Source of the DNA: an uncultured Clostridia bacterium
Lineage (GTDB): Bacteria; Bacillota; Clostridia; UBA1381
DNA: 64,000 nucleotides
Reading direction: 5' to 3'
NCBI GenBank assembly: GCA_934444735.1
Contig: CAKSDE010000004.1
Coordinates: 128,591 to 192,590, forward strand
A model generated the notes under the pieces. That model ran no database searches. It had not been told where the DNA came from and saw only the letters and a list, made by a program, of their open reading frames with translations. Within the stretch, counting starts at the first letter, position 1. The number at the start of each line of letters is the position of its first letter. This document shows, in pieces, positions 42,038-50,219 of the stretch. The position numbers and the translations under genes were made by a program.

Positions 42038-42290
42038 AGACATTTGGGTAAAGTGCAAAAAGAGCCACTGCGTTTACGAGCGCAAAAAAAGGTATGAGCA
42101 CCTGGAACTTCGGCTTTTGGGTTTTATGGCGGAATATCTGCATACCCAAAAGCGCGCCGAAAGCTCCTAAAAAAAGAGCCTCGGCAAGAAGTATTTTTTC
42201 GGGGATTCGCCAAAGCGTCTTTTTCGCGCAGTGTTTGTCGATTCCATAGGTTAAAAAGGTAAATATATTCCATAAAACAATTATAAACAT
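42027..42290 (-). CDS. DUF1294 small membrane protein
   Basis: 87 aa, two or three helices with the DUF1294 signature YGIDKHCAKKTLWRIPEKIL, ALFLGAFGALLGMQIFRHKT and KPKF. Function unknown. It overlaps the GIY-YIG gene by 10 bp, so the two are translated together, and shares 11 bp with the convergent XRE gene. Confidence 0.88.
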   Translation of the reverse strand: MFIIVLWNIFTFLTYGIDKHCAKKTLWRIPEKILLAEALFLGAFGALLGMQIFRHKTQKPKFQVLIPFFALVNAVALFALYPNVFTR

Positions 42291-42535
42291 TTTTTCTCTC
42301 CATATATGAGCCGTTCTTTTTCACGGCGTTTTAATTTTTTTATTTCACATTCCCGCCTGAGAGCTTCGGATTTTGTTTCAAACTTTTCAAAGTATATAAG
42401 ATCTGCCGGCAGTCTGCACCGAGTATATTTTGCGCCCTTGCCTTCGTTATGGGCTTTGAGCCGTTTTGCGAGGTCATTTGTATAGCCGCAGTAGAAGGTA
42501 TTGTCGGAGCATTTTAAAATATATATGTAATACAT
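42281..42535 (-). CDS. GIY-YIG family endonuclease-like protein
   Basis: 84 aa, a lone GIY-YIG domain of the UPF0213/YhbQ type: YYIYILKCSDNTFYCGYTND (YYIYIL and CGYT form the family signature), RLKAHNEGKGAKYTR and a conserved glutamate in KSEALRRECEIKKL. Role unknown, possibly DNA repair. It has no clear ribosome-binding site. Confidence 0.9.
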   Translation of the reverse strand: MYYIYILKCSDNTFYCGYTNDLAKRLKAHNEGKGAKYTRCRLPADLIYFEKFETKSEALRRECEIKKLKRREKERLIYGEKKCL

Positions 42536-42716
42536 CGGAAAAAGCTCATCTCCAATTTAAGTTTTTATTTTAGGTAAAAAGTAAAATTAACATTTTACAA
42601 TTTATTCCAAACCGTGTATTCTATATATTATAATACAAAAATCCGATAAAAGCAAATAAAAAATGAGTAAGAAATAAACTTTTTTTTGAAAATCTAACTT
42701 TTTTTTAAAAAAACAC

Positions 42717-42745
42717 TTGCAAAAAGAAGTTATTTGTGTTAAAAT
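42717..42745 (+). promoter_or_regulatory. Promoter of rpmB
   Basis: TTGCAA (42717-42722), 17-bp spacer, TAAAAT (42740-42745). The rest of 42536-42716 is AT-rich and shows nothing else. Confidence 0.65.
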
Positions 42746-42789
42746 AATTGTGTTTTGATAATTGATATTGTAATAGGAGGTGTTTTCAC

Positions 42790-42978
42790 ATGGCAAAGTG
42801 TGATATTTGCGGTAAGGGTGTATCTTTCGGTATAAAGATGAGCCACTCGCACAGAAGATCCAACAGAACATGGAAGCCTAACGTAAGAAAGGTTAAGGCA
42901 GTTGTCAACGGTGCGGCAAAATCAGTTAACGTTTGTACACGTTGTATGCGTTCGGGAAAGGTAACCCGTGCGGTTTGA
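42790..42978 (+). CDS. rpmB: 50S ribosomal protein L28
   Basis: 62 aa. AKCDICGKGVSFGIKMSHSH starts with a CxxC pair, and VCTRCMRSGKV supplies the second, so this is the zinc-binding form of L28. RSNRTWKPNVRKVKA is the family core. AGGAGG lies 9 nt upstream. Single-gene transcript with its own promoter and terminator. Confidence 0.97.
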   Translation: MAKCDICGKGVSFGIKMSHSHRRSNRTWKPNVRKVKAVVNGAAKSVNVCTRCMRSGKVTRAV

Positions 42979-42998
42979 TCCAAAAAAAGATTTGCGGG

Positions 42999-43045
42999 GA
43001 GCTGTTTAAAAAGTCATTTGATTTTTTAAACAGCCTTTGTTTTTT
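42999..43045 (+). terminator. Terminator of rpmB
   Basis: GCTGTTTAAAAA / TTTTTTAAACAGC (43001-43033), followed by TTTGTTTTTTT; a member of the palindrome family. Confidence 0.8.
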
Positions 43046-43131
43046 TGAGGGGTATAGCAAGAAAGCCTTGCGCTAATATCCCATTTTCTTTTTTTGTGCA
43101 ATATTTTCTGCACATATATATATACTTTTAA

Positions 43132-43160
43132 TTGACTTTTTTTCGATTTTATGGTACAAT
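43132..43160 (+). promoter_or_regulatory. Promoter of murA-walJ-rlmH
   Basis: TTGACT (43132-43137), 17-bp spacer, TACAAT (43155-43160). Confidence 0.7.
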
Positions 43161-43167
43161 ATCATTG

Positions 43168-43294
43168 CCATAAATTTTGAAATCTGAATTTAAATATATA
43201 AATATCGGGTGCGAAAAAACGCTTTTTTCCGAATTGTCCGGATAAACCGAGGCTAAGCCCGATTTGTGATTAAAAATAATAAGGAGTAGTTAGA
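43168..43294 (+). other. Long structured murA leader
   Basis: The leader is about 125 nt. ATCGGG (about 43205) can pair with CCCGAT (about 43258), enclosing a GCG-AAAAAA-CGC hairpin followed by TTTTTT and a second small stem. No known riboswitch class is recognised. Confidence 0.35.
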
Positions 43295-44566
43295 GTGGAA
43301 AAGATTGTTATAAAGGGCGGCAATAAGCTTTGCGGCGAAGTTGCTATAAGCGGAGCGAAAAACGCGGCTGTCGCCATTATTCCGGCATGTCTTCTCATAA
43401 ACGGTCTCTGCCGTCTGGAAAATCTTCCCGACATAAAAGATGTCCAGCTGTTTTTGAAAATAATGTCCAGCATGGGGGCGTCTGTTACATATATTGATAA
43501 AAACACGGTCGATATAGACTGTACAAATGTTGATACCTTTGAGCCGGGCGAGCTTACGCGTCAAATGAGAGGATCTTCCTATCTTATGGGTGCGCTTTTG
43601 GGCAGATTCAATAAATGTATCGCATATCCTCCCGGAGGGTGCGATTTCGGTACACGTCCGATAGATCAGCATATAAAAGGATTTGAGGCAATCGGCGCAA
43701 CGGTTGATTTAAAGTACGGCAAGATCCATGCCTCGGCAGAGGAGCTGGTCGGCGCAAACGTTTATTTTGACGTGGTAAGCGTTGGTGCGACTGTAAATAT
43801 GATTTTAGCGTCGGTGCGCGCGAAAGGTCTGACCGTTATAGAGAATGCGGCAAAAGAACCGCATATTGTTGATCTGGCGAACTTCTTAAATGCTATGGGC
43901 GCGCAGATACGCGGTGCCGGAACGGATACGATAAAGATTCGCGGCGTTCAAAGACTGCACGGGGGAGTGTATTCGATAATTCCCGATCAGATTGAGGCAG
44001 GCACCTTTATGATTGCCGCCGCGGCGACACGCGGTGATGTTATGGTGTCGAATGTAATTCCGCGCCACTTGGATTCGATTTCGGCAAAGCTCGAGGAGGT
44101 CGGAGCCAAGATAGAGGAGTTTGACGACAGAGTAAGGGTGTATGTGCCCGAGGGTACTAATTTTAAGAAGATAAGCTTTATTGCGCTGCCGTATCCGGGA
44201 TTTCCAACAGATATGCAGCCTCAGCTGGTGACGCTTTTATCTACCGTTCCCGGGACAAGCATAGCAAGAGAAGGCGTCTGGGACGATCGTTTCCGATATG
44301 TGGGCGAGCTTTCGAGAATGGGCGCTGATATAAATGTAGAGGGCAAGGTTGCCATGATTCACGGCGTAGAGCGCCTGATGGGTGCGTCGGTTCGTGCGAC
44401 GGATCTTCGTGCCGGTGCGGCTATGATTATAGCGGGACTTATGGCGGACGGCATAACCGAGATAAATGAGATTGCGCATATAGACCGCGGATATGAGAAT
44501 TTTGAGGAAAAGTTTGCAAAGCTCGGTGCGGATATTCACAGAGTAGAGGTAATTTCGGATTTTTAA
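43295..44566 (+). CDS. murA: UDP-N-acetylglucosamine 1-carboxyvinyltransferase
   Basis: 423 aa EPSP-synthase fold enzyme for the first committed step of peptidoglycan synthesis. Motifs: GGNKLCGEVAISGAKNAA, the catalytic loop PPGGCDFGTRPID with Cys116 (the fosfomycin target), and GFPTDMQPQ. GTG start at 43295 behind AAGGAG. It is followed by walJ (10 bp) and rlmH (overlap). Confidence 0.97.
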   Translation: MEKIVIKGGNKLCGEVAISGAKNAAVAIIPACLLINGLCRLENLPDIKDVQLFLKIMSSMGASVTYIDKNTVDIDCTNVDTFEPGELTRQMRGSSYLMGALLGRFNKCIAYPPGGCDFGTRPIDQHIKGFEAIGATVDLKYGKIHASAEELVGANVYFDVVSVGATVNMILASVRAKGLTVIENAAKEPHIVDLANFLNAMGAQIRGAGTDTIKIRGVQRLHGGVYSIIPDQIEAGTFMIAAAATRGDVMVSNVIPRHLDSISAKLEEVGAKIEEFDDRVRVYVPEGTNFKKISFIALPYPGFPTDMQPQLVTLLSTVPGTSIAREGVWDDRFRYVGELSRMGADINVEGKVAMIHGVERLMGASVRATDLRAGAAMIIAGLMADGITEINEIAHIDRGYENFEEKFAKLGADIHRVEVISDF

Positions 44567-44576
44567 GAGGTAACAC

Positions 44577-45350
44577 ATGGTTTTTTCACTTTTGAGCGGT
44601 TCATCGGGGAATGCGACTCTGATATCCGAGAATAATTCGCTCATTCTTTTGGATTGCGGTGCGTCGGGGAAAAAGCTTTCCATGGCGATTGAGTCGTTAG
44701 GGTTTGATTGCCGCGCGATTGACGCGATTCTTTTGACTCATGAGCATAATGATCATATTACGGGTGCGGGAGTTATGTCGCGGCGGTTTGATTTGCCGGT
44801 ATATGCAACGCAAAAAACATTTGACGCGATGAATGTCGGCCCGATAAAGGACGCTAATATCAATATAGTTGAACCGAATAAGAAATTTTCGGTAAGCGAC
44901 ATCGAGATAATGCCCTTTTCGATTTCGCATGATGCAGCCGATCCGGTAGGGTATACATTTGCTTTAAAAGAGGGTAAATTTTCGCTTTTGACCGATACCG
45001 GCGTTATTACAAGAGAGATGTATGATGCGGTTTATGACAGTAAATATATGATACTCGAATCGAACCATGATGTTGATATGCTCCAATTCGGCAGTTATCC
45101 GTATCAATTAAAGAGAAGAATACTCGGTAAAACGGGGCATCTTTCAAATAATACTGCGGCACAGATGGCGGTTAAGATGATGGAAAACGGAGCGGAAAAG
45201 ATTATGCTCGGGCATTTGAGCAACGAGAATAATACGCCCGAAATCGCCTATAAAACCACCGAAAATGCAATTGTGCAGGACGGCGGAATAGTCGGCAGGG
45301 ACGTGGTGCTTTCTGTCGCGGCACGGTATGAAATAACGAGGTTAATATGA
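44577..45350 (+). CDS. walJ: MBL-fold hydrolase, WalJ/YycJ type
   Basis: 257 aa metallo-beta-lactamase fold: FSLLSGSSGNATLI start and metal motif LTHEHNDHITG (HxHxDH), then LLTDTG, SNHD and LGHLSNEN. WalJ proteins are nuclease-like and tied to cell-wall or replication control. In many Bacillota walJ precedes rlmH, as here, although the WalRK kinase genes are absent. AAGAGG precedes the start. Confidence 0.92.
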   Translation: MVFSLLSGSSGNATLISENNSLILLDCGASGKKLSMAIESLGFDCRAIDAILLTHEHNDHITGAGVMSRRFDLPVYATQKTFDAMNVGPIKDANINIVEPNKKFSVSDIEIMPFSISHDAADPVGYTFALKEGKFSLLTDTGVITREMYDAVYDSKYMILESNHDVDMLQFGSYPYQLKRRILGKTGHLSNNTAAQMAVKMMENGAEKIMLGHLSNENNTPEIAYKTTENAIVQDGGIVGRDVVLSVAARYEITRLI

Positions 45351-45823
45351 ATATAAGTGTAATTTGTGTCGGAAAATTAAAAGAGAAATATTTAAAGGAA
45401 GCCGTTTTGGAGTACTCAAAACGGCTTTCTCGTTTTGCTAATTTCAATTTTTGCGAAATCCCCGACTTAAAGATTCCGGATAATGCATCAAAAGCGGAGG
45501 AGGCGGCAATCCTTGAAAAGGAGGGGGAGGCGATTATCGCAAAGATTAAGCCGGGAGCGTATGTGATAACTATGTGCGTTGAGGGGAAAGAGCTTTCAAG
45601 CCCCGAGATTGCCGAAAAGATGAAAGAGATAATGATGAACTCAAGCAATATTGTGTTTGTAATCGGCGGCTCACTCGGACTTTCGGAGAAGGTGAAGAGT
45701 ATGTCAAAACTGCGTTTGAGCTTTGGGAAAATCACTCTGCCGCACCAGCTGATGCGTGTAATTCTGGCAGAACAGATTTACCGCGCATTTAAGATTAACA
45801 ATAATGAAACGTATCATAAATGA
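45347..45823 (+). CDS. rlmH: 23S rRNA (pseudouridine-1915-N3) methyltransferase
   Basis: 158 aa SPOUT methyltransferase: ISVICVGKLKEKYLKEAV, the knot segment VFVIGGSLGLSEKVKSMS and LPHQLMRVILAEQIYRAF are diagnostic. Start overlaps the walJ stop (ATGA). Last gene of the murA operon, followed by a palindromic terminator. Confidence 0.97.
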   Translation: MNISVICVGKLKEKYLKEAVLEYSKRLSRFANFNFCEIPDLKIPDNASKAEEAAILEKEGEAIIAKIKPGAYVITMCVEGKELSSPEIAEKMKEIMMNSSNIVFVIGGSLGLSEKVKSMSKLRLSFGKITLPHQLMRVILAEQIYRAFKINNNETYHK

Positions 45824-45868
45824 AAGGGTTGCGGAAAATACGCATATTATTAATTTACTTGAAAAATC

Positions 45869-45908
45869 AAAGGCTGTTTAAAATCAATTGATTTTAAACA
45901 GCCTTTTT
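45869..45908. terminator. 38-bp perfect palindrome terminator
   Basis: AAAGGCTGTTTAAAATCA and its exact reverse complement (45869-45906) with T-runs; serves rlmH and the convergent XRE gene. Confidence 0.85.
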
Positions 45909-45911
45909 TTA

Positions 45912-46418
45912 CTATTTATTCCGCGTCAGAACAATTCCGACAATTGCGCCCGCAAAGATAAGCGGTGCCAATCTGACAAACAGATATTCAAATACATGGA
46001 ATATCGCTCCAAAAACGGCAGTTTCGGGATCGCTGTAATTCCAGCTTAAATATGGACTTTTTAACACTCCCAAAATCACAAAAGTTGCCGTTGTTATCAA
46101 GCATATCAAAATAAACAGCCACCGGAGCGCTTTTCTTCTTGCGGTCTTTCTCTGTGCAAGCTGTAGGTTTATAATCTCCAATTTTTCGGAAATTACTTTC
46201 AAATCATCTGCTCTCTGTTCTGTGACCGTTTCTCCGATTAAGACATTCACCGGTGTTTCGAGCGCATTCGATACGGATATCAGCATATCGGCATCGGGGA
46301 CAGATAATCCTTTCTCCCATTTTGATACTGTCTGGCGCACCACATTTAATTTAACGGCAAGCTCCTCCTGTGAAAGTCCTTTCGATTTCCTGATTGCTTT
46401 TATGTTTTCGCTTAGCAT
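45912..46418 (-). CDS. XRE-family regulator with C-terminal membrane segments
   Basis: 168 aa from ATG 46418, 6 nt after AAAGGAGG (the longer frame has no site). HTH_3 domain in residues about 5-60 (IKAIRKSKGLSQEELAVKL, RQTVSKWEKGLSVPDADML), a linker, and two hydrophobic helices (about 95-120 and 140-165). Membrane-tethered XRE regulators of this kind are common in Clostridia; target unknown. Confidence 0.87.
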   Translation of the reverse strand: MLSENIKAIRKSKGLSQEELAVKLNVVRQTVSKWEKGLSVPDADMLISVSNALETPVNVLIGETVTEQRADDLKVISEKLEIINLQLAQRKTARRKALRWLFILICLITTATFVILGVLKSPYLSWNYSDPETAVFGAIFHVFEYLFVRLAPLIFAGAIVGIVLTRNK

Positions 46419-46449
46419 AGGATAACCTCCTTTCTCGGTTGTTATCTCT

Positions 46450-46478
46450 ATTATACGAAAAAACACCCGTTGCCGCAA
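46450..46478 (-). promoter_or_regulatory. Promoter of the membrane XRE gene, with overlapping hairpin
   Basis: Minus-strand TTGCGG (46473-46478), 17-bp spacer, TATAAT (46450-46455). GTTGC-TTGCG-GCAAC followed by TTTTTT in the same place may terminate the upstream gene. Confidence 0.5.
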
Positions 46479-46495
46479 GCAACGCATATTAACAT

Positions 46496-47452
46496 TTAGT
46501 TACCGCTCTTGCTTTTTTCCACTTTCTGCGACTGTACCCAACCCGATTTACCGCTTTGTGAATCCACATTGTACCATGTGGTTGTTTTGCCGTCCGAATC
46601 CTCGGTCTTTTTGGTCTTGTTGGTAAAATACAGCTCTGTTTTGTCGTCTGTTATTTTTTCCACAACCTTTGATGATGAATCAGGCTCTTCAAACATTGAA
46701 ATAATGTCGTATTTGTCCGATTTTATATATGTATCGTATTTTTCATCATTCGACGAATCGGTTGATTTATCCTTTTCGTTTGAGTCGAGCATATCACTTC
46801 TCACCCAGCCCTCCGAATCATCGGACGGAACGCTTACATAATACCATGTATATGTCTTTTGGTCGTCCTCATCGAATAAATCGTGCGATTTCCCCGAATA
46901 TTCCAATTCTGTATCCGAGCTGCGAATCTTGGTTACGACCTCCGAGTCGTGTCCGTAATCGCTTCTGATATTGATGTAGTCCTTGTCCGCTCTTTTGTGG
47001 AATATCTCTTTTGAGCTTTTTGAGTCAGTTGAAGTCTTGTCTGTCGGATCGGGGGATTCATTATCGTTGGAAGTTGCTTTTTCCTCCCATACTGCCTCCA
47101 AAACAACGTCTTTATCCGGCATAATAAACACCGCACCGTTTTCAAGTACTCCGTTAGGCACTGATGCAATAACCGAGTTGACATCCTTCCAGCCTAAAAA
47201 TACACTGTCCTTTTTGCTGATGTTCCCTGCGCGGACGACAACCTCATCGCCCTTTTCAAATTGCCGTTTCTCGGGAAGTATTCCGATAGATTCTTTTTCC
47301 GCCGATGTGTATGAAACCGTATGTGCCGAGAATCCGAGAGTGCGGAATCCGTAAGAGATAACGGTAATCACCGCAACGACCAGCAATGTAACCAAAACCG
47401 TAAAGAGCGTCTGAAAAAAAGTATTGCGTTTTTGTTTGTTTTTTTTACTCAT
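46496..47452 (-). CDS. Membrane-anchored protein with InlB-like repeat and two SH3 domains
   Basis: 318 aa if started at ATG 47452 (MSKKNKQKR); an alternative ATG 47494 adds 14 basic residues, and 47527 is excluded because it lies upstream of the transcription start. One membrane helix (residues about 10-35), an InlB/'Listeria-Bacteroides repeat' like unit (about 58-125; FEKGDEVVVRA, PDKDVVLEAVWEE), a Ser/Thr/Asp-rich linker, then two bacterial SH3-like units (INIRSDYGHDSEVVTKI, EGWVRSDM; and YDIISMFEEPDSSSKVV, SGWVQSQKV). Probably binds cell wall outside the membrane. Function unknown. Confidence 0.78.
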   Translation of the reverse strand: MSKKNKQKRNTFFQTLFTVLVTLLVVAVITVISYGFRTLGFSAHTVSYTSAEKESIGILPEKRQFEKGDEVVVRAGNISKKDSVFLGWKDVNSVIASVPNGVLENGAVFIMPDKDVVLEAVWEEKATSNDNESPDPTDKTSTDSKSSKEIFHKRADKDYINIRSDYGHDSEVVTKIRSSDTELEYSGKSHDLFDEDDQKTYTWYYVSVPSDDSEGWVRSDMLDSNEKDKSTDSSNDEKYDTYIKSDKYDIISMFEEPDSSSKVVEKITDDKTELYFTNKTKKTEDSDGKTTTWYNVDSQSGKSGWVQSQKVEKSKSGN

Positions 47453-47518
47453 AATAAAATACCGTAGCCTTTCTGTGCGTAGTCTTTTGCGCATTTTAAG
47501 CGACCTGATCTTTTCTAA

Positions 47519-47547
47519 ATTATACAATATTTTATCGAAAAAGTCAA
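47519..47547 (-). promoter_or_regulatory. Promoter of the SH3-domain gene
   Basis: Minus-strand TTGACT (47542-47547), 17-bp spacer, TATAAT (47519-47524); start of RNA near 47512. Confidence 0.7.
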
Positions 47548-47653
47548 TATCCTGTTATCTTTTCTTGTTTTTTGCAATTTCAAAAAAATTTATCCCTTAA
47601 TGTATAAAATCCCAAAATATGCGGAAAATAACTGTGAAAGGAAGTGTTTAACC

Positions 47654-47767
47654 ATGGAAAAAAACAATCAGAAGAATCAACAGCAGAAAAATCAGCAGAA
47701 CCAACAAAATCAACAGAATCAGCAGAATCAACAAAAGAAAAACAAGCAGCAGGAACAGCACAACTGA
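47654..47767 (+). CDS. 37-aa Gln/Asn-rich micro-protein
   Basis: ATG 47654 with AAAGGAAG about 11 nt upstream opens a 37-codon frame of which about two thirds is Gln and Asn (NQQNQQNQQ steps) plus Lys, ending KNKQQEQHN. A longer frame starting at 47644 on the same strand is a shadow. It is followed at once by a clean terminator (47778-47808), which supports a real transcript. Q/N-rich short proteins occur in spore-forming Clostridia and some resemble gamma-type small spore proteins, but no homology is claimed. Confidence 0.6.
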   Translation: MEKNNQKNQQQKNQQNQQNQQNQQNQQKKNKQQEQHN

Positions 47768-47777
47768 TTACACACAA

Positions 47778-47811
47778 AAAATACAGCAGGTTTTACCTGC
47801 TGTATTTTACA
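47778..47811 (+). terminator. Terminator behind the micro-protein
   Basis: AAAATACAGCAGG (47778-47790) pairs with CCTGCTGTATTTT (47796-47808). Confidence 0.8.
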
Positions 47812-47828
47812 TATTTCGGCAAAAAATA

Positions 47829-47857
47829 TTGACACAAGCTTTATTATATGATATAAT
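47829..47857 (+). promoter_or_regulatory. Promoter of thiT
   Basis: TTGACA (47829-47834), exactly 17 bp, TATAAT (47852-47857): full consensus. Confidence 0.85.
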
Positions 47858-47868
47858 TGAATCAAACT

Positions 47869-47958
47869 TAATATAGGGGAGCTGTATAGGCGGCTGAGAG
47901 GAAACTGTTTGTTTCGACCCTTTAAACCTGATTTGGATAATGCCAACGTAGGGATATT
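47869..47958 (+). promoter_or_regulatory. TPP riboswitch (THI element)
   Basis: The conserved core is present in order: AGGGGAGC, GGCTGAGAGG, GACCCTTTAAACCTGATTTG, GATAATGCCAACGTAGGGA, closed by AATAT/ATATT as P1. A terminator follows at 47973, so thiamine pyrophosphate should end transcription before thiT. Confidence 0.95.
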
Positions 47959-47972
47959 TTTTGCGGCTTTTT

Positions 47973-48003
47973 CGGTATGTCTTTTCGGGCATACCGTTTT
48001 TTT
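47973..48003 (+). terminator. Riboswitch-controlled terminator before thiT
   Basis: CGGTATG (47973-47979) pairs with CATACCG (47990-47996), followed by TTTTTTT. Confidence 0.85.
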
Positions 48004-48045
48004 CTTATATTAAGTTAAAAAAATTTCAAAAAGGAGAGAAAAACA

Positions 48046-48675
48046 ATGAAAACAAAAAAACTCATCATATCAGCGCTCTTTATCGCCATTGCGACGGTAC
48101 TCTCGCTGATAAAACTCTTTGCGCTTCCGTTCGGAGGTTCGGTCACACTCGTATCCATGATGCCGATTATCCTTTTGGCATATATGTTCGGCACAAAATG
48201 GGGACTTTTATGCGGATTCATCTACAGCTTGCTGCAAATGCTTACAGGCATGGACGTTGTAAGTGCGCTGTTTTTGCCGGGCGATTCACAGATGCTCGTA
48301 TGGCAGGCAATATCGGTTTGCCTTATCGATTATGTTTTAGCCTATACAATGCTCGGATTCGGCGGAATATTTAAAGGTAAATTTAAAAATGAGGCAGCCT
48401 CCATTGCTTTGGGGACACTCGTTGCAATGCTGCTTACATATCTCATGCACATCATCTCAGGATTCATCTTTTACGGCGCATGGGCGGAATGGTTCTTCAC
48501 CCAGGAGGGATTCTATTCATTCGGTAAGACGATCATGGAAAATTGCAGCGGTGCAGGTCTGTCGCTCGTTTATTCGTTGATTTACAACGGACTTTACATG
48601 ATCCCCGAAACAATCATAACGGTTATCGTTACACCGATTGTTTATAAGGCCGTTAAAAAAGCGGCAAAAATATAA
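48046..48675 (+). CDS. thiT: ECF transporter S component ThiT (thiamine)
   Basis: 209 aa with six helices. The start LIISALFIAIATVLSLIKLF and the downstream WAEWFFTQEGFYSFGKT-type segment (thiamine contacts in ThiT lie in such a Trp-rich region; here GAWAEWFFTQ) mark it as ThiT. The TPP riboswitch just upstream agrees. It uses a shared EcfA-A'-T module encoded elsewhere. AAGGAGAG precedes ATG 48046. Confidence 0.95.
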   Translation: MKTKKLIISALFIAIATVLSLIKLFALPFGGSVTLVSMMPIILLAYMFGTKWGLLCGFIYSLLQMLTGMDVVSALFLPGDSQMLVWQAISVCLIDYVLAYTMLGFGGIFKGKFKNEAASIALGTLVAMLLTYLMHIISGFIFYGAWAEWFFTQEGFYSFGKTIMENCSGAGLSLVYSLIYNGLYMIPETIITVIVTPIVYKAVKKAAKI

Positions 48676-48698
48676 AGTAATTGTGTGCTGTTAAAAAA

Positions 48699-48987
48699 GG
48701 ATGTTAAAAAACTCCGGAACGCAAGAAAAGAAGTAAAGTACACGTATTATGGAAAAATATAATTGTTGCGATTTAGTTTTATTGCGGTAGAAAAATCAAA
48801 AAAATGATTTTTCTTGTGATTTTTTTCTTTTCTTGCTATCAACAAACTGAGCCACTCGGCGTACCCGTGTACGCCGTCGGGTAACCCAAAACTAAAGTTT
48901 TGGCTCAGTTTGTTAATTCCAAAGCTTTTTTCCTATCCCCTCAAAAAAGCAAAGGCTGTAAAAAAATCGATTGATTTTTTTACAGCC
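48699..48987 (+). repeat. Structured gene-end repeat, long copy B (behind thiT)
   Basis: Begins 24 bp after the thiT stop: GGATGTTAAAAAACTCCGGA, ACGCAAGAAAAG, later CTTTTCTTGC, the core AACAAACTGAGCC ... GGCTCAGTTTGTT with GGCGTAC-CCGT-GTACGCC and CCAAAAC-TAAA-GTTTTGG, then TTCCTATCCCC and the terminator palindrome 48954-48987. It fills the 320-bp gap before dapL. Confidence 0.8.
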
Positions 48988-48992
48988 CCTTT
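48954..48992. terminator. Terminator palindrome between thiT and dapL
   Basis: GGCTGTAAAAAAATCGA / TTGATTTTTTTACAGCC (48954-48987), followed by CCTTTT; works for both convergent genes. Confidence 0.75.
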
Positions 48993-48995
48993 TAT

Positions 48996-50174
48996 TTACA
49001 TTATCGATTTTAATCTGTCCATTGCCTCTTTTGTATTTTCATGAGTGGAGAAAGCGGTCAGACGGAAATAATTTTTGCCGTTTTCGCCGAATCCTGCACC
49101 GGGAGTGCCGACCACGTTAATTTCATTTAAAAGGAAATCGAAAAACTCCCACGACTCCATTCCTTTCGGGCATTTGAGCCATATATAAGGCGAATTTTTG
49201 CCGCCGAAATATTTTATCCCGCACTCGTCCAGCGCGTCCGTTATTATCTTCGCATTCTCGCGGTAATAGTCGATATTTTCGCGTATTTCTTTCAATCCCT
49301 CATCGCTGAATACCGCCTCTGCGCCGCGCTGTACTATATACGATACACCGTTGAACTTTGTTGTCTGCCGTCTTAGCCAAAGTGCGTTAATCTCGGCACC
49401 GCCGCGTACCAGCTCATGCGATATAACGGTATATCCGCATCTTGTACCGGTAAATCCGGCGGTTTTTGAAAGCGAGCAAAACTCTATAGCACACTTTTTT
49501 GCACCCTCAATTTCAAATATGCTGCGAACCAAGCCGTCCTCGGCAACAAATGCCTCATATGCCGCATCATACAGGATAACCGCGTCGTTTTTAAGCGCAT
49601 AATCTACCCAAGATTTGAGCTGTGTTCGGTTATATGCCGCCCCGGTCGGATTATTCGGCGAGCAGAGATAGATAATATCGGCTTTTACCGAATCATCGGG
49701 CATCGGCAGGAAGCCGTTTTCCTCGCACGCGTTCATGTATATAACCTTTCTTGCGTCCATGACGTTCGTGTCCACATAAACCGGGTAGACAGGATCGGGG
49801 ATAAGTACAGTGTTATCCTGTGCGAATAAATCGAGAATGTTTCCGACATCGCTTTTTGCGCCGTCCGAGATAAATATTTCGTCTGCCGAAAGTTCAATTC
49901 CGTTTTTGGCATAATACCCCAAAACAGCGTTGCGCAAAAAAGCGTACCCCTGCTCATCGCCGTAGCCGCGGAATGTCTCGGCTTTTCCCATCTCCGAAAC
50001 CGCCTTATTCATCGCATCAATTACCGCAGGCACAAGCGGACGTGTAACATCGCCGATCCCCATTTTGATTATTTTTGCCTCCGGGTGTGTATCTGAATAG
50101 TTCTTTACTCTTTTTGCAATCTCCGAAAAAAGATAGTTCTTTTTTAATTTCCCGTAATTTTCATTTATTTTCAT
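48996..50174 (-). CDS. dapL: LL-diaminopimelate aminotransferase
   Basis: 392 aa class I aminotransferase of the DapL type: IKMGIGDVTRPLVPAVIDAM, YLCSPNNPTGAAY, and the PLP lysine in SLSKTAGFTGTRCGY. It turns tetrahydrodipicolinate straight into LL-2,6-diaminopimelate, replacing the acyl-dependent dapD/C/E steps. GGAAA precedes the start. Last gene of the dap group, 45 bp behind dapF. Confidence 0.96.
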   Translation of the reverse strand: MKINENYGKLKKNYLFSEIAKRVKNYSDTHPEAKIIKMGIGDVTRPLVPAVIDAMNKAVSEMGKAETFRGYGDEQGYAFLRNAVLGYYAKNGIELSADEIFISDGAKSDVGNILDLFAQDNTVLIPDPVYPVYVDTNVMDARKVIYMNACEENGFLPMPDDSVKADIIYLCSPNNPTGAAYNRTQLKSWVDYALKNDAVILYDAAYEAFVAEDGLVRSIFEIEGAKKCAIEFCSLSKTAGFTGTRCGYTVISHELVRGGAEINALWLRRQTTKFNGVSYIVQRGAEAVFSDEGLKEIRENIDYYRENAKIITDALDECGIKYFGGKNSPYIWLKCPKGMESWEFFDFLLNEINVVGTPGAGFGENGKNYFRLTAFSTHENTKEAMDRLKSIM

Positions 50175-50219
50175 AATCTGTTTCCAACTTTCCGTTTTTA
50201 ATTTAACAAAATGCGCTGT

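Noticed and set aside
47590..47640. Sigma-F or sigma-G promoter before the Q/N-rich micro-protein
   Set aside because: A GTATA-like -35 is present, but the -10 positions do not match either consensus well enough to claim forespore expression.
47644..47832. 62-codon frame ending past the terminator behind the Q/N-rich micro-protein
   Set aside because: It reads through the terminator hairpin and has worse start signals; the 37-codon frame at 47654 fits the signals better.
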